Origin: Clostridia bacterium
GTDB taxonomy: Bacteria; Bacillota; Clostridia; Oscillospirales; Acutalibacteraceae
Length of the DNA stretch: 64,000 nucleotides
Assembly: GCA_017503135.1 (NCBI GenBank)
Contig: JAFVTQ010000001.1
Coordinates: forward strand, 1-64,000
Direction: 5' to 3'
Part shown: positions 15,104-23,608 of the stretch, in pieces
Position numbering within the stretch: position 1 is the first letter of the stretch
Layout of the letters: every line of letters starts with the position of its first letter
Made by a program: the position numbers and the translations under genes
The notes under the pieces: model-generated
Database searches by the model: none
What the model saw: the letters and a program-made list of their open reading frames with translations, nothing else
Told to the model about the DNA's origin: nothing

Positions 15104-16030
15104 CTATTCACCTTTGAAAAGTTGTAAAAATTCTTTATCGCAAAAGTCTTTTATAATAATATTTGTGCCTAGTTTTTTATGTAATTCTCGTTGAAAATCT
15201 GCATTTTCAGGTAATCGGCTCACAACAAACGCACCCATCTGCACCCCTGCCTGAATTTCGGCACGACCGTCACCAATTACAAGCACATTCTCACCTTTGA
15301 CACCTAACTCTTTTAAGAGTTTTTGCATAACCATATCTTTTGGCATTTTGTCACGCCAGGTTGAGCCTATTATATCTTCAACAAGCTCGTTTTCACCGAT
15401 TTTATAGCCCAGAGCTTCAACTTCTTGGTGCATTCCCATACCTTTTTCTACAACTGCACCCGTCACAAAGTAGTTTTTAACTCCGTTATCTTTTAAGAAT
15501 TTCAAAAACTCCATTGAGCCTTTTATTCTAAACTCACTGGGGTTTTCTTTTGCTTTCTGAAGATTTTTATCTCTGCAAAACCCATTGAGCACTGCTTCAT
15601 AAAGCTTGAAAAGTCGTGGTGTTTGCTCTTTTAACATTTCGGTCATTTCTGGGGTTTCTGGCAAGTCGTCATAATATTCAATTCCGTTATTAATTCGGTC
15701 AATTATTTGAGCATTTGTCTGCATATCGCAGTTGACTTTTATTATGTTTTCTTGCACTGCACGACGAATTGCCCATTCCATTTGAGTAAGTGCCGAGAGT
15801 CCCGCTGACTCAATGCAAAATTGGTCGGTTTCGGGTAATTTCATTGTCCCTGCAAGAGAAATGAGCCTTTTTTGATTTGCCAGACTATCAAAATCATTTG
15901 ACAAACCATTTTTGATTACATCATAAAGACAGATGCTCATAACCGGTGGCCAGTCACGAATAAGAGAATGTGTGCCGTCAATATCGTGAAAAGCGTATTT
16001 AATTTTATGGGTTTCACGAATTGTCAGCAT
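15104..16030 (-). CDS. HAD-superfamily phosphatase
   Basis: The 308-residue protein has HAD motif I as FHDIDGTHS (Asp nucleophile near residue 16), motif II in YFVTGAVVEKG, and motif III as VIGDGRAEIQAG. A helical cap domain sits between motifs I and II (residues about 30-180), as in C1-capped phosphatases of the phosphoglycolate/beta-phosphoglucomutase type. The ATG follows AAGGAG. Its stop is directly before the GmhA-like gene, so the two probably act on the same sugar phosphate, for example an isomerised heptose or another aldose phosphate. Confidence 0.82.
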   Translation of the reverse strand: MLTIRETHKIKYAFHDIDGTHSLIRDWPPVMSICLYDVIKNGLSNDFDSLANQKRLISLAGTMKLPETDQFCIESAGLSALTQMEWAIRRAVQENIIKVNCDMQTNAQIIDRINNGIEYYDDLPETPEMTEMLKEQTPRLFKLYEAVLNGFCRDKNLQKAKENPSEFRIKGSMEFLKFLKDNGVKNYFVTGAVVEKGMGMHQEVEALGYKIGENELVEDIIGSTWRDKMPKDMVMQKLLKELGVKGENVLVIGDGRAEIQAGVQMGAFVVSRLPENADFQRELHKKLGTNIIIKDFCDKEFLQLFKGE

Positions 16031-16039
16031 AATAACTCC

Positions 16040-16528
16040 TTATTTTTTAGGTGATGGTCTGTTTTTTGCGGTATATTCAAGAGTGTTGATTTTAATAATT
16101 GTAACTATTTTTGTCATTTTATCTTCAAACTCAAAATCTTTGCCTGTCTGTGTTTTCATAAGCACAGATAATGCTAATTTTTTCTCTTCAACATCTTCAA
16201 CGATTTCGGCAACACCCCTGCCCATAACTGATGCATAGGTAATTCCATATCTGCAAGCAACATCGCCCTCAAAAGGTTCAATATCGCAACACATTTCAAA
16301 GAAAACTTTTGGATTTGCACGAATCAAATCGAGCTTTCTGCCACGATTTGCACCGTGAAGATAAATTGTAAGTTTACCATCTTCCATTATGTAACCATAA
16401 TTCATTGGCACAACATAGGGCTCGTCACCATCAACAAGTCCCAAATGCAAAACCTTTGATTTATCAAGAATTTTTATAATTTCTTGAATGTCAGTCACCT
16501 GACGCTCACGTCTTGTCATTCCGTTCAT
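16040..16528 (-). CDS. PPOX-family flavin-binding protein, NimA-like
   Basis: The 162-residue protein belongs to the pyridoxamine 5'-phosphate oxidase-like split-barrel group: MTRRERQVTDIQEIIKILDK start, LHLGLVDGDEPYVVPMNYGY for the flavin-binding strands, and YLHGANRGRKLDLIRANPKV typical of the 5-nitroimidazole-reductase (NimA) branch. Such proteins bind FMN or F420-like cofactors; whether this one reduces nitroimidazoles is unknown. The ATG follows TTAGGAGC. It lies nine bases upstream of the HAD gene and heads that three-gene run. Confidence 0.85.
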   Translation of the reverse strand: MNGMTRRERQVTDIQEIIKILDKSKVLHLGLVDGDEPYVVPMNYGYIMEDGKLTIYLHGANRGRKLDLIRANPKVFFEMCCDIEPFEGDVACRYGITYASVMGRGVAEIVEDVEEKKLALSVLMKTQTGKDFEFEDKMTKIVTIIKINTLEYTAKNRPSPKK

Positions 16529-16611
16529 AAAATGCTCCTAAATAATTGTATGTTTTTTATATTGTAGCACAGCGGACGCAAAAAAGATATATACTTATTC
16601 AAGATTGATGA

Positions 16612-16641
16612 ATAATTTTGTCGGGTTTTTCGATAATTTTG
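16612..16641 (+). promoter_or_regulatory. LytTR-type direct-repeat operator, copy 1
   Basis: Two AATTTTG-containing repeats (16612-16621 and 16633-16642) start 21 bp apart. The 30-bp block is matched at 27 of 30 positions by 18775-18804. A possible -10 (TAGTAT, 16673-16678) begins 40 bp after the start of the second repeat. AgrA-type LytTR proteins bind paired 9-bp direct repeats with 12-13 bp spacers, which fits. Confidence 0.6.
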
Positions 16642-16769
16642 TATTTTTACTTGTTTTTATCAGTTAAATATGTAGTATATATATCAAGGAGTATTGTAAA
16701 GAATTGGAATTTATTTGTTAAGATTTTTTTGATATACTTAGATATATTCATTATATATGGGGTGATTTT

Positions 16770-17495
16770 TTGAACATTGCAATTTGTGATGACGACAGAG
16801 ATTTCAGAGCTTTTCTTGAAGATAGTCTGCGGAACTATTTTGATGAAAAAAGCATTTCACTTAATATATTTCAATTTGAAAGCGGAGAAAAGCTTTTAAA
16901 GAACGAGCTTTTATTTGACTTAGCATTCCTAGATGTTGAAATGGGCAACATCAACGGCATTGAAACAGGCAAAGAATTAAAAAAGAGAAATCCCCGAAAT
17001 ATTATTTTTGTAATCACATCATATAACGGATATTTAGATGACGCCTTCAAAATCAACGCATTCAGATTTTTATCAAAGCCACTTGATGTTTCAAGGCTTT
17101 ACAAGGCATTGGATGATGCAAACGATTTGTTTAAGAATGATATCATTGTATTTAACGATATTATTACAGGCGGAGATGTAAGAATTTATACCAATGATAT
17201 TATTCTTTTAGAAATTGACGGCAGAAAGACAAAGATAATCACCGTGAATGGTACATACTTATCAAAAGATAAAATAACTGATTGGAAATTGCGACTTAAC
17301 GGTATATCTTTTGTTTCCCCTCATTCAAGTTATATCGTTAATTTAGATTATTCTATTAGACACACTAGAACAGAGTTAGTGCTTGCCCAAAAAGATTTAG
17401 ATGGCAACATTGTTGAACGATTCACCGTGTCAATTGCCCCGAAGAAGCAAGCAGAAATCAAAAAAGCCTTCTTTTATGTGTTAGAAAGGAGATAA
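16770..17495 (+). CDS. LytTR-family response regulator (AgrA-like)
   Basis: The 241-residue protein has a receiver domain (residues 1-120) with the acidic pocket CDDDR, phospho-acceptor Asp55 in AFLDVEM and conserved Lys103 in FLSKPLD, then a LytTR DNA-binding domain (about 140-238). It begins with TTG after GGGGTGA. The stop is two bases before the histidine kinase, so the pair is one operon. Paired direct repeats upstream of this gene and of the BspA-like gene suggest autoregulation and activation of the surface protein. No autoinducer peptide gene or AgrB-like protease is seen. Confidence 0.92.
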   Translation: MNIAICDDDRDFRAFLEDSLRNYFDEKSISLNIFQFESGEKLLKNELLFDLAFLDVEMGNINGIETGKELKKRNPRNIIFVITSYNGYLDDAFKINAFRFLSKPLDVSRLYKALDDANDLFKNDIIVFNDIITGGDVRIYTNDIILLEIDGRKTKIITVNGTYLSKDKITDWKLRLNGISFVSPHSSYIVNLDYSIRHTRTELVLAQKDLDGNIVERFTVSIAPKKQAEIKKAFFYVLERR

Positions 17496-17497
17496 TT

Positions 17498-18763
17498 ATG
17501 GTGTTTTTAGCAACTGTTTATTTTATAGAAGTTTTAATTGTTTTCTTTTTCGCAAAATCAATTTATGAGCCTAAATTTAATTATGTTATATCTTTTCTTG
17601 GAACCTTGGGAGCATATTCTCTGCTCTGTGTTATAAACATAGTTTTTAAATTAGAACTATTAAATATATTGTTTATGTTTTTGATAAATGTGATTGTTAT
17701 GAAATTACTATATAATAGTTCTTTAAAGTCATCCTTATTTCACGGACTTACACTTATGATTTCTGTTTTCATTTCAGAATTTATAGTGGTTTATTTTTCA
17801 TCTTTGATTATAAAGGACGCTAATAACAGCCTTCATTTGCAATCTTTGATAAGTATGTTGTTGTTTTTCTTTATCTCCCGAGTGCTTGCACGACTATCAA
17901 TAAAAGAAAGCAACACAAAATCATGGGGCAAATGGGCAGGTCTTGCTATATTACCATTCAGTAGCGCATTAGTTTTATTTGCGTTCAGATTTGCGACGAA
18001 AAATATTACACTAAAAAGTCCTGAAAGCATCTGGATATTGATGGCAAGCATTATTCTGTTTTTGGCCAATTTGATAGTTTATGTGCTCTATGAAAGAGCT
18101 GAAATGAACACACAAAAGCTTATGGAATTAGAGCTTGCTCATCAAAAAAATGAAATAGATATGCAATATCTTAACTTAATAGAAAAGAAAAACCAATCAA
18201 TGCAGGTTATGGCGCATGATTATAAAAATCACTTTGCCACAATTGCTTCAATGACCGATTCTGCTGAAATCAAAGAATATGTCAACAGTTTGCTTGGTGA
18301 AATGTCCCGATTAGACAATATGGGTAAAACTCAAAACAGACTTTTAGATGTTATATTAAGCAAATATGCGTCAGTTTGTGAAGAAAAAGATATTGACCTT
18401 AAAATAGATATTGTAACTGATAACCTGACAGTTATGAACAACAAGGATATTTCATCTTTATTTAATAATCTTCTTGATAATGCAGTTGAAAGCGCAGAAA
18501 AATCAGAAAAGAAAAAAGTACTTATTCAGATAGCAAATGTTATGAATTCTTATCGCAAAATAGCAGTAATAAATAGCTGTGACATTCCACCAAACACTAA
18601 AAATGGTGAGCTTATTACAAATAAAGAAAACAAAGAGATGCACGGCTTTGGCACAAAGAGTATCAAAAAAATCGTTGATAAATATGATGGCGAATTGGAT
18701 TGGGAATATGATAACAACTCAAAAGAATTTAAATTTATAATTCTAATTCCAATTAACCAATGA
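17498..18763 (+). CDS. GHKL sensor histidine kinase (AgrC-like)
   Basis: The 421-residue protein has about six membrane helices in residues 1-200, a short coiled region, the phospho-acceptor His240 in AHDYKNHF typical of AgrC/ComD kinases, and a GHKL ATPase domain with the N-box LFNNLLDNAVES (321-332) and a G-box MHGFGTKSIKK. The membrane part has no recognised ligand domain; in this family it senses peptides or envelope signals. It is translated right after its response regulator. Confidence 0.92.
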   Translation: MVFLATVYFIEVLIVFFFAKSIYEPKFNYVISFLGTLGAYSLLCVINIVFKLELLNILFMFLINVIVMKLLYNSSLKSSLFHGLTLMISVFISEFIVVYFSSLIIKDANNSLHLQSLISMLLFFFISRVLARLSIKESNTKSWGKWAGLAILPFSSALVLFAFRFATKNITLKSPESIWILMASIILFLANLIVYVLYERAEMNTQKLMELELAHQKNEIDMQYLNLIEKKNQSMQVMAHDYKNHFATIASMTDSAEIKEYVNSLLGEMSRLDNMGKTQNRLLDVILSKYASVCEEKDIDLKIDIVTDNLTVMNNKDISSLFNNLLDNAVESAEKSEKKKVLIQIANVMNSYRKIAVINSCDIPPNTKNGELITNKENKEMHGFGTKSIKKIVDKYDGELDWEYDNNSKEFKFIILIPINQ

Positions 18764-18774
18764 ACATATTTTCA

Positions 18775-18804
18775 ATAATTTTGTAGTGTTTTTCGACAAT
18801 TTTG
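18775..18804 (+). promoter_or_regulatory. LytTR-type direct-repeat operator, copy 2, before the BspA-like gene
   Basis: Repeats ATAATTTTGT (18775-18784) and ACAATTTTGC (18796-18805) start 21 bp apart. TAAAAT (18836-18841), preceded by TGC, begins 40 bp after the second repeat, exactly as in copy 1. Confidence 0.6.
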
Positions 18805-18881
18805 CAATTCAATTGATTGAGCATTTTTTATTTGCTAAAATCAAATTGTTGCAACACCTTGTTATTGAAAGGAGACTATTT

Positions 18882-21800
18882 ATGAAAACATATATGAAGA
18901 AATTTTTACCAATACTTTTAGCGGTTTCTATGATAGCTTGCTCAATTGTGCTGTGCACAACCGTTGTTGATTTTGGTGGAATTTTTACACCAATTGCGAG
19001 TGCAGCTGATGCTGGTGCTTTGACCTATAGTAATAAGTACGATGGAACTTGCTATATTACTGGATTTAGCAAATCAGGAGAAGTTGACAAAACAGGAGAA
19101 TTGGTTATTCCTGAAGAAATTAATGGGTTGACTGTTGTTGGCATTAGTAGCTATGCTTTTGATGGTTGCAAGGAGCTTACAAAAGTTGTTATTCCTGATA
19201 CTGTAACAGTTATCGAATCTCGTGTTTTTCAAAATTGTTCAAAGCTTGAAACGATAGTTATAAGCAAAAATTTAACATCATTAGGTGCTAATGCTTTTTA
19301 CAACACAGCCTTTTATAAAAATGAGGCAAATTGGGATGGAACACTTCTTTATCTTGATAATTACTTGATTGCTGCATATAAATCAACATCAGGCGAAATA
19401 ACTATCAAAGATGGCACAAAGCTTATGCCTGGTTCATTATTTGCCGATAATGAAAAAATAACTAAGGTTACAATTCCTAGCTCAATGGCTGTAGTTAGTG
19501 GCAGTGCGTTTAGCAATTGTAAGGTTCTCACAGAAGTTGTGCTTTCAGAGGGCGTAACGGAAATTGGAAAAATGGCATTCTGGAATTGTCCAAAACTTGT
19601 TAAAATGACAATTCCTGCATCAATAGAGAAATTTGGTCAAAGTGCACTTGGCAACACAAGAATTAAAGAGCCTTACTACAATGGTACAGTTGACCAATGG
19701 GTTAATATTGATTTTGATAGTTATGGTGATAATCCGGCTTACACAGCAGGAACTCTTTATATTAACGGAGAAAAACTAACAGAAGCAGTTATTTCAACTC
19801 CAATTGTTAAAGAAAATGCATTCAAAAATTGTAAAACATTAGAAAAGGTTACATTTACTGATTCTGTTGTTGAAATTCAAGATTCTGCATTTAGTGATAA
19901 CCCTTATTTAAGAGAGGTTTCGTTTGGAAAAAATGTTAGAAAGATTGGTTTTTGTGCTTTCCAAAACTGTGGAAGAATTGAAAAAGTTAACACAAATATG
20001 ACTGTTAACGAATGGTCACAAATAGATTTTTATGACTGGCGCTCAAACCCTGCAGCATATGCTAATGGCTTGCATATCAATGGCAAATTGCTTGGAAATG
20101 CAACTTTTTCAGGTGTTACAACCATTAAGCCATACACATTTTATAACTGTGCTTCAATAAAGAGCATAAGCATTCCAAATACCGTACAGTTAATTGGTGC
20201 TGGTGCATTCTTTGGCACTTCAGTTGAAGACCTTGTAATTTCTGAAGGCACCATCTTAATTGATGCTAACGCGTTTGAAAATAGTAAGGCCTTAAAAACT
20301 GTTGTTTTGCCAAGCTCTTTAGTTCAAGTCGGCGCCGATGCATTTTTAAACGCATCAAATATTAATTATGTAAATTATACAGGCACACTTGAGCAATGGG
20401 TTAGCATTAATTTCTTTGGAGATACTTCAAATCCCGTTTATTGCTCTAAAAATCTATATATAAACGGTGAGTTACTTGAAAACATAACAATTGAAAATGT
20501 CGAAGGTGTTTATCCTTATGCATTTATTAATTGTGAATCTCTTAAAAGCATTTATATTACTGATGGAATTACAGCGCTTGGTCGTTATGCATTTTTTGGC
20601 TGTTCTAATTTAGAAAGTGTAGATTCACCAACATCACTCACAACAATTGGCGATAAAGCATTCGGTCGTTGCTTTAATCTTAAAAAAGTTAACTATCGTG
20701 GCACTATTGACGAGTGGGCAATGATAACGTTCAATTCAGAAACATCAAACCCTGTTTATTATAGCCGCTGCTTGTACTTAAACGATGTTCTTTTAGAAAA
20801 TGCAGTAATAAAAGAAGCTAAAAAAATAAAAGATAACACTTTCATAAATTGTGATTCTATTAAAACCTTGGTTGTAGGTGGAAACACGGAGGAAATATGG
20901 ACTGCTTTTAAGGGCTGTGAAGGTTTGACCTCCGTTGAAATACAAGAAAGCGTAACCGCTATATATGGTAAATCATTTATATATTGTACTTCCCTTGTTG
21001 ATGTACATATTTTTGCAGAAGGCGAAACTTTCGGCTTGAGCAGTGAAATGTTCTATGGATGCTCAGCTCTTGAAGAAATCATGCTTCCAAAAAGAATTAC
21101 AAGAATAGGCAACGCGACATTTTCAAAATGCACTTCATTAAAAATTGTTTACTTAAATAAAGATATTGGAACCGTTGGTTATGATGCCTTCTTCCATTGT
21201 CCATCATTGGAAATCGTTTATTATGAATCTGACGAGGTAACTTATGCAGAAATCAACATTCAATATGGTAACGAAGCACTTGCATCAGCACAAACTCATT
21301 ACAATGTTCACGATATTGAAAGCCACTATACAACCATTACTGTTGACGCAACTTGTACAGAAGATGGCTCTGTATCAAAGAGTTGTCCATGCGGCTATTC
21401 ATCATTCACAATTATTCACGCTTCAAACCACAAGCCTGTTTTGACAAACCAGAAAGCTGCGACCTGCACAACCGAAGGCTATACAGGTGACACCATCTGT
21501 GAGGCTTGTAAAGAAGTTTTTGAGCACGGCAATACAATTGCAGCTTGCGGACATTCAGGTGGCACAGCAACCTGCGAAAGACCTGCAAAATGTGAAAAGT
21601 GCAACGAATATTATGGTGATATTCTTCCTCACACTTATTCAAGCACAACTGATTCGGTTTGTGATGTTTGCGGTTTCGACAGACAATTAAACATTTCTCA
21701 AGACCCGGTTGAAAATGAAAATCAGAACAACAACCAAGACAACACACAGAATAATAATCAGGACAACACTCAAAGTACTGTCCCAGACAATTCTCAAGAT

Positions 21801-22082
21801 AATACACAAAACAACAATGGCAACAAAGACAATAACAAGGCTCCGGTAGAAAGCACTGCTCCTGACAACACTCAAAATAAGGGTGATAACAGCACTCAGA
21901 GCACTGTGCAGAATAATGCACAAAACAATGCTTCAGGTGACAATCAGAGCACAGGTCAAGACAATGTAGAGGTGCCAAACACAAGCAAGCCATATATTGC
22001 ACTTGCCGGTTTTGCAGTTATTATAATAGCTTTTCTTGTTAGCTTATTTGTTACAAAGAAAAAACAGAATGCCGCTAAATAA
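18882..22082 (+). CDS. BspA-like leucine-rich-repeat surface protein
   Basis: The 1066-residue protein begins with a signal peptide (MKTYMKKFLPILLAVSMIA) and then carries many LRR_5/BspA repeats (F-x-N/G-C-x-x-L-x-x-V-x-I-P type), interrupted by four about 40-residue modules with W and NP..Y...LYING (near residues 264, 368, 498 and 603). Residues about 823-936 are cysteine-rich with CxxC pairs, followed by an Asn/Gln/Asp-rich linker (about 940-1029) and a C-terminal VPNTS motif, hydrophobic helix and basic tail. BspA proteins mediate adhesion to host or to other bacteria. ATG 18882 follows GAAAGGAG. The LytTR-type site upstream suggests control by the adjacent two-component system. Confidence 0.93.
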   Translation: MKTYMKKFLPILLAVSMIACSIVLCTTVVDFGGIFTPIASAADAGALTYSNKYDGTCYITGFSKSGEVDKTGELVIPEEINGLTVVGISSYAFDGCKELTKVVIPDTVTVIESRVFQNCSKLETIVISKNLTSLGANAFYNTAFYKNEANWDGTLLYLDNYLIAAYKSTSGEITIKDGTKLMPGSLFADNEKITKVTIPSSMAVVSGSAFSNCKVLTEVVLSEGVTEIGKMAFWNCPKLVKMTIPASIEKFGQSALGNTRIKEPYYNGTVDQWVNIDFDSYGDNPAYTAGTLYINGEKLTEAVISTPIVKENAFKNCKTLEKVTFTDSVVEIQDSAFSDNPYLREVSFGKNVRKIGFCAFQNCGRIEKVNTNMTVNEWSQIDFYDWRSNPAAYANGLHINGKLLGNATFSGVTTIKPYTFYNCASIKSISIPNTVQLIGAGAFFGTSVEDLVISEGTILIDANAFENSKALKTVVLPSSLVQVGADAFLNASNINYVNYTGTLEQWVSINFFGDTSNPVYCSKNLYINGELLENITIENVEGVYPYAFINCESLKSIYITDGITALGRYAFFGCSNLESVDSPTSLTTIGDKAFGRCFNLKKVNYRGTIDEWAMITFNSETSNPVYYSRCLYLNDVLLENAVIKEAKKIKDNTFINCDSIKTLVVGGNTEEIWTAFKGCEGLTSVEIQESVTAIYGKSFIYCTSLVDVHIFAEGETFGLSSEMFYGCSALEEIMLPKRITRIGNATFSKCTSLKIVYLNKDIGTVGYDAFFHCPSLEIVYYESDEVTYAEINIQYGNEALASAQTHYNVHDIESHYTTITVDATCTEDGSVSKSCPCGYSSFTIIHASNHKPVLTNQKAATCTTEGYTGDTICEACKEVFEHGNTIAACGHSGGTATCERPAKCEKCNEYYGDILPHTYSSTTDSVCDVCGFDRQLNISQDPVENENQNNNQDNTQNNNQDNTQSTVPDNSQDNTQNNNGNKDNNKAPVESTAPDNTQNKGDNSTQSTVQNNAQNNASGDNQSTGQDNVEVPNTSKPYIALAGFAVIIIAFLVSLFVTKKKQNAAK

Positions 22083-22093
22083 AGCATAAAAAG

Positions 22094-22124
22094 AAACCCG
22101 AGAAGTGAAAGTTTCTCGGGTTTT
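22094..22124. terminator. Bidirectional terminator between BspA-like gene and sugar symporter
   Basis: Stem AAACCCGAGAA / TTCTCGGGTTT with an 8-base loop; T-rich on both outer sides in the respective directions. Confidence 0.88.
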
Positions 22125-22135
22125 CGTTTTAATTG

Positions 22136-23593
22136 TTATTCTTTAATGTCATATGTCTTTGACATTTTGCTCAATGCTTCTTCTCTTGTTATTTTGCCTG
22201 TGTTAGCATCAATCATAATCTGAACATCTTTATCTTTAAGGTCATAGAACAACCACACAATATATGCCAACAAACCACCAATGGCAGGAATAAGCATAAA
22301 GATAAGCCAAAGAACATCCAAAGCGTGTTGCGACTGTGTTACTCCACTTTGCTCTAATTCCTGGAATGAGCTTACCTCGACCATTTTCCAACCAACCATA
22401 GGAAGTCCCAATATGAAAAGTCCTAATGCGCTTGAAATTGAGCCTGTAAGTTTTGCCATAAAGGTCTGCACAGCAAAAGTAATGCCCTTTGCTTCTGTGC
22501 CACTCTTAAAGTAACCATATTCTGCACAGTCAGGTGTAAACATAAACATTTCAAGGGCTACAACTGCTAACGGAACTGAACGGATAGTAAACAGAATTAT
22601 ATAAAGAACTGCACTGTCATATCCGATTACCCACATAACAAAACTAATTATTACATAAAGTAACAAGCACACGCGATTTACTTTCATTTTGTCGTATTTA
22701 CGAATAAGTTTTGGCAACCACAAAGAAATAATAAGCTGTGGAATTGTACCCACTGCACCAACAATGATTGAGAACAATGCACTGTGGAATAAATAATATG
22801 AAACATAGAGTGTAAATGCGTTACCAATGCTGAGTGCTGAATAGAAGAAAAGTCCCAAATAATAAATAAACAAATACTTATTTTTAACAAGGTATGAGAA
22901 CATACTTCTGATAGTAAAGGTCTGCTCATTTTCTGCCTTAAAGCGTTCTTTAAGCTTAAATGATGCAGGCGACATCAAAGCAAATGCGATGACGCAAATG
23001 ATAATTGATATCATACCATAATTCATACCAACCTTTTCACTGACAAGAATGGTTGAAAGTGTTGATGTGATACCAACGCCGATATATGTATAAATACTCT
23101 TATATGACTGAATACTGTTTCTTTCGTCAACGCTTTGGCTCATTGAGGTGAGAATACCGAAAATCGGCACATCGCAAAGAGTGTAAGCAGTATCCCAAAG
23201 GATGTATGCAACCGCAAACCAACCCAATTTAAATGCTTCTGACGAATCTGACGGAATAATAAATGTGAGTATCGTTGCAATTGGAATAAGTATAGTTGAA
23301 ATTCTGAGCCAAGGAAGATATTTCTTGCCACTTTTGAACTTAATTGAGTCAAAGATTACACCGAACAATGTATCGTTTACAGCGTCCCACACCTTAACTG
23401 CGAGCATAACTGTGCCTGATTTTATTGGGTCAATGCCCAAAAACAAAAGATATGTAGTCAAGCACACATTAAAAAGTGTGTAAATCATATTCTGACCTGC
23501 AAAATATGAATAATAACTTAATCTTTCAACAGGCTCGGTTGTCCAACCGGGTTTAGTTGCAAAAACGTCTTTAACTTTTGTAGAAAGTGCCAT
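22136..23593 (-). CDS. GPH-family sugar:cation symporter
   Basis: The 485-residue membrane protein has about twelve hydrophobic helices and the glycoside-pentoside-hexuronide signature in the N-terminal half (VWDAVNDTLFGVIFD, then KYLPWLRIS). Members import melibiose, xylosides or glucuronides with Na+ or H+. The C-terminal soluble tail (LKDKDVQIMIDANTGKITRE) is a common feature of this group. The ATG follows GGGGGATT. The nearest sugar hydrolase is the GH35 gene about 9 kb away, so the substrate cannot be assigned. It is the last gene of the run from about 26 kb. Confidence 0.9.
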   Translation of the reverse strand: MALSTKVKDVFATKPGWTTEPVERLSYYSYFAGQNMIYTLFNVCLTTYLLFLGIDPIKSGTVMLAVKVWDAVNDTLFGVIFDSIKFKSGKKYLPWLRISTILIPIATILTFIIPSDSSEAFKLGWFAVAYILWDTAYTLCDVPIFGILTSMSQSVDERNSIQSYKSIYTYIGVGITSTLSTILVSEKVGMNYGMISIIICVIAFALMSPASFKLKERFKAENEQTFTIRSMFSYLVKNKYLFIYYLGLFFYSALSIGNAFTLYVSYYLFHSALFSIIVGAVGTIPQLIISLWLPKLIRKYDKMKVNRVCLLLYVIISFVMWVIGYDSAVLYIILFTIRSVPLAVVALEMFMFTPDCAEYGYFKSGTEAKGITFAVQTFMAKLTGSISSALGLFILGLPMVGWKMVEVSSFQELEQSGVTQSQHALDVLWLIFMLIPAIGGLLAYIVWLFYDLKDKDVQIMIDANTGKITREEALSKMSKTYDIKE

Positions 23594-23608
23594 GTATAAT
23601 CCCCCTTA

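Noticed and set aside
18786-18881. N-terminal extension of the BspA-like protein from a GTG at 18786
   Set aside because: It covers the LytTR-type repeat and the -10 box and would bury the signal peptide; the ATG at 18882 has a strong ribosome binding site.
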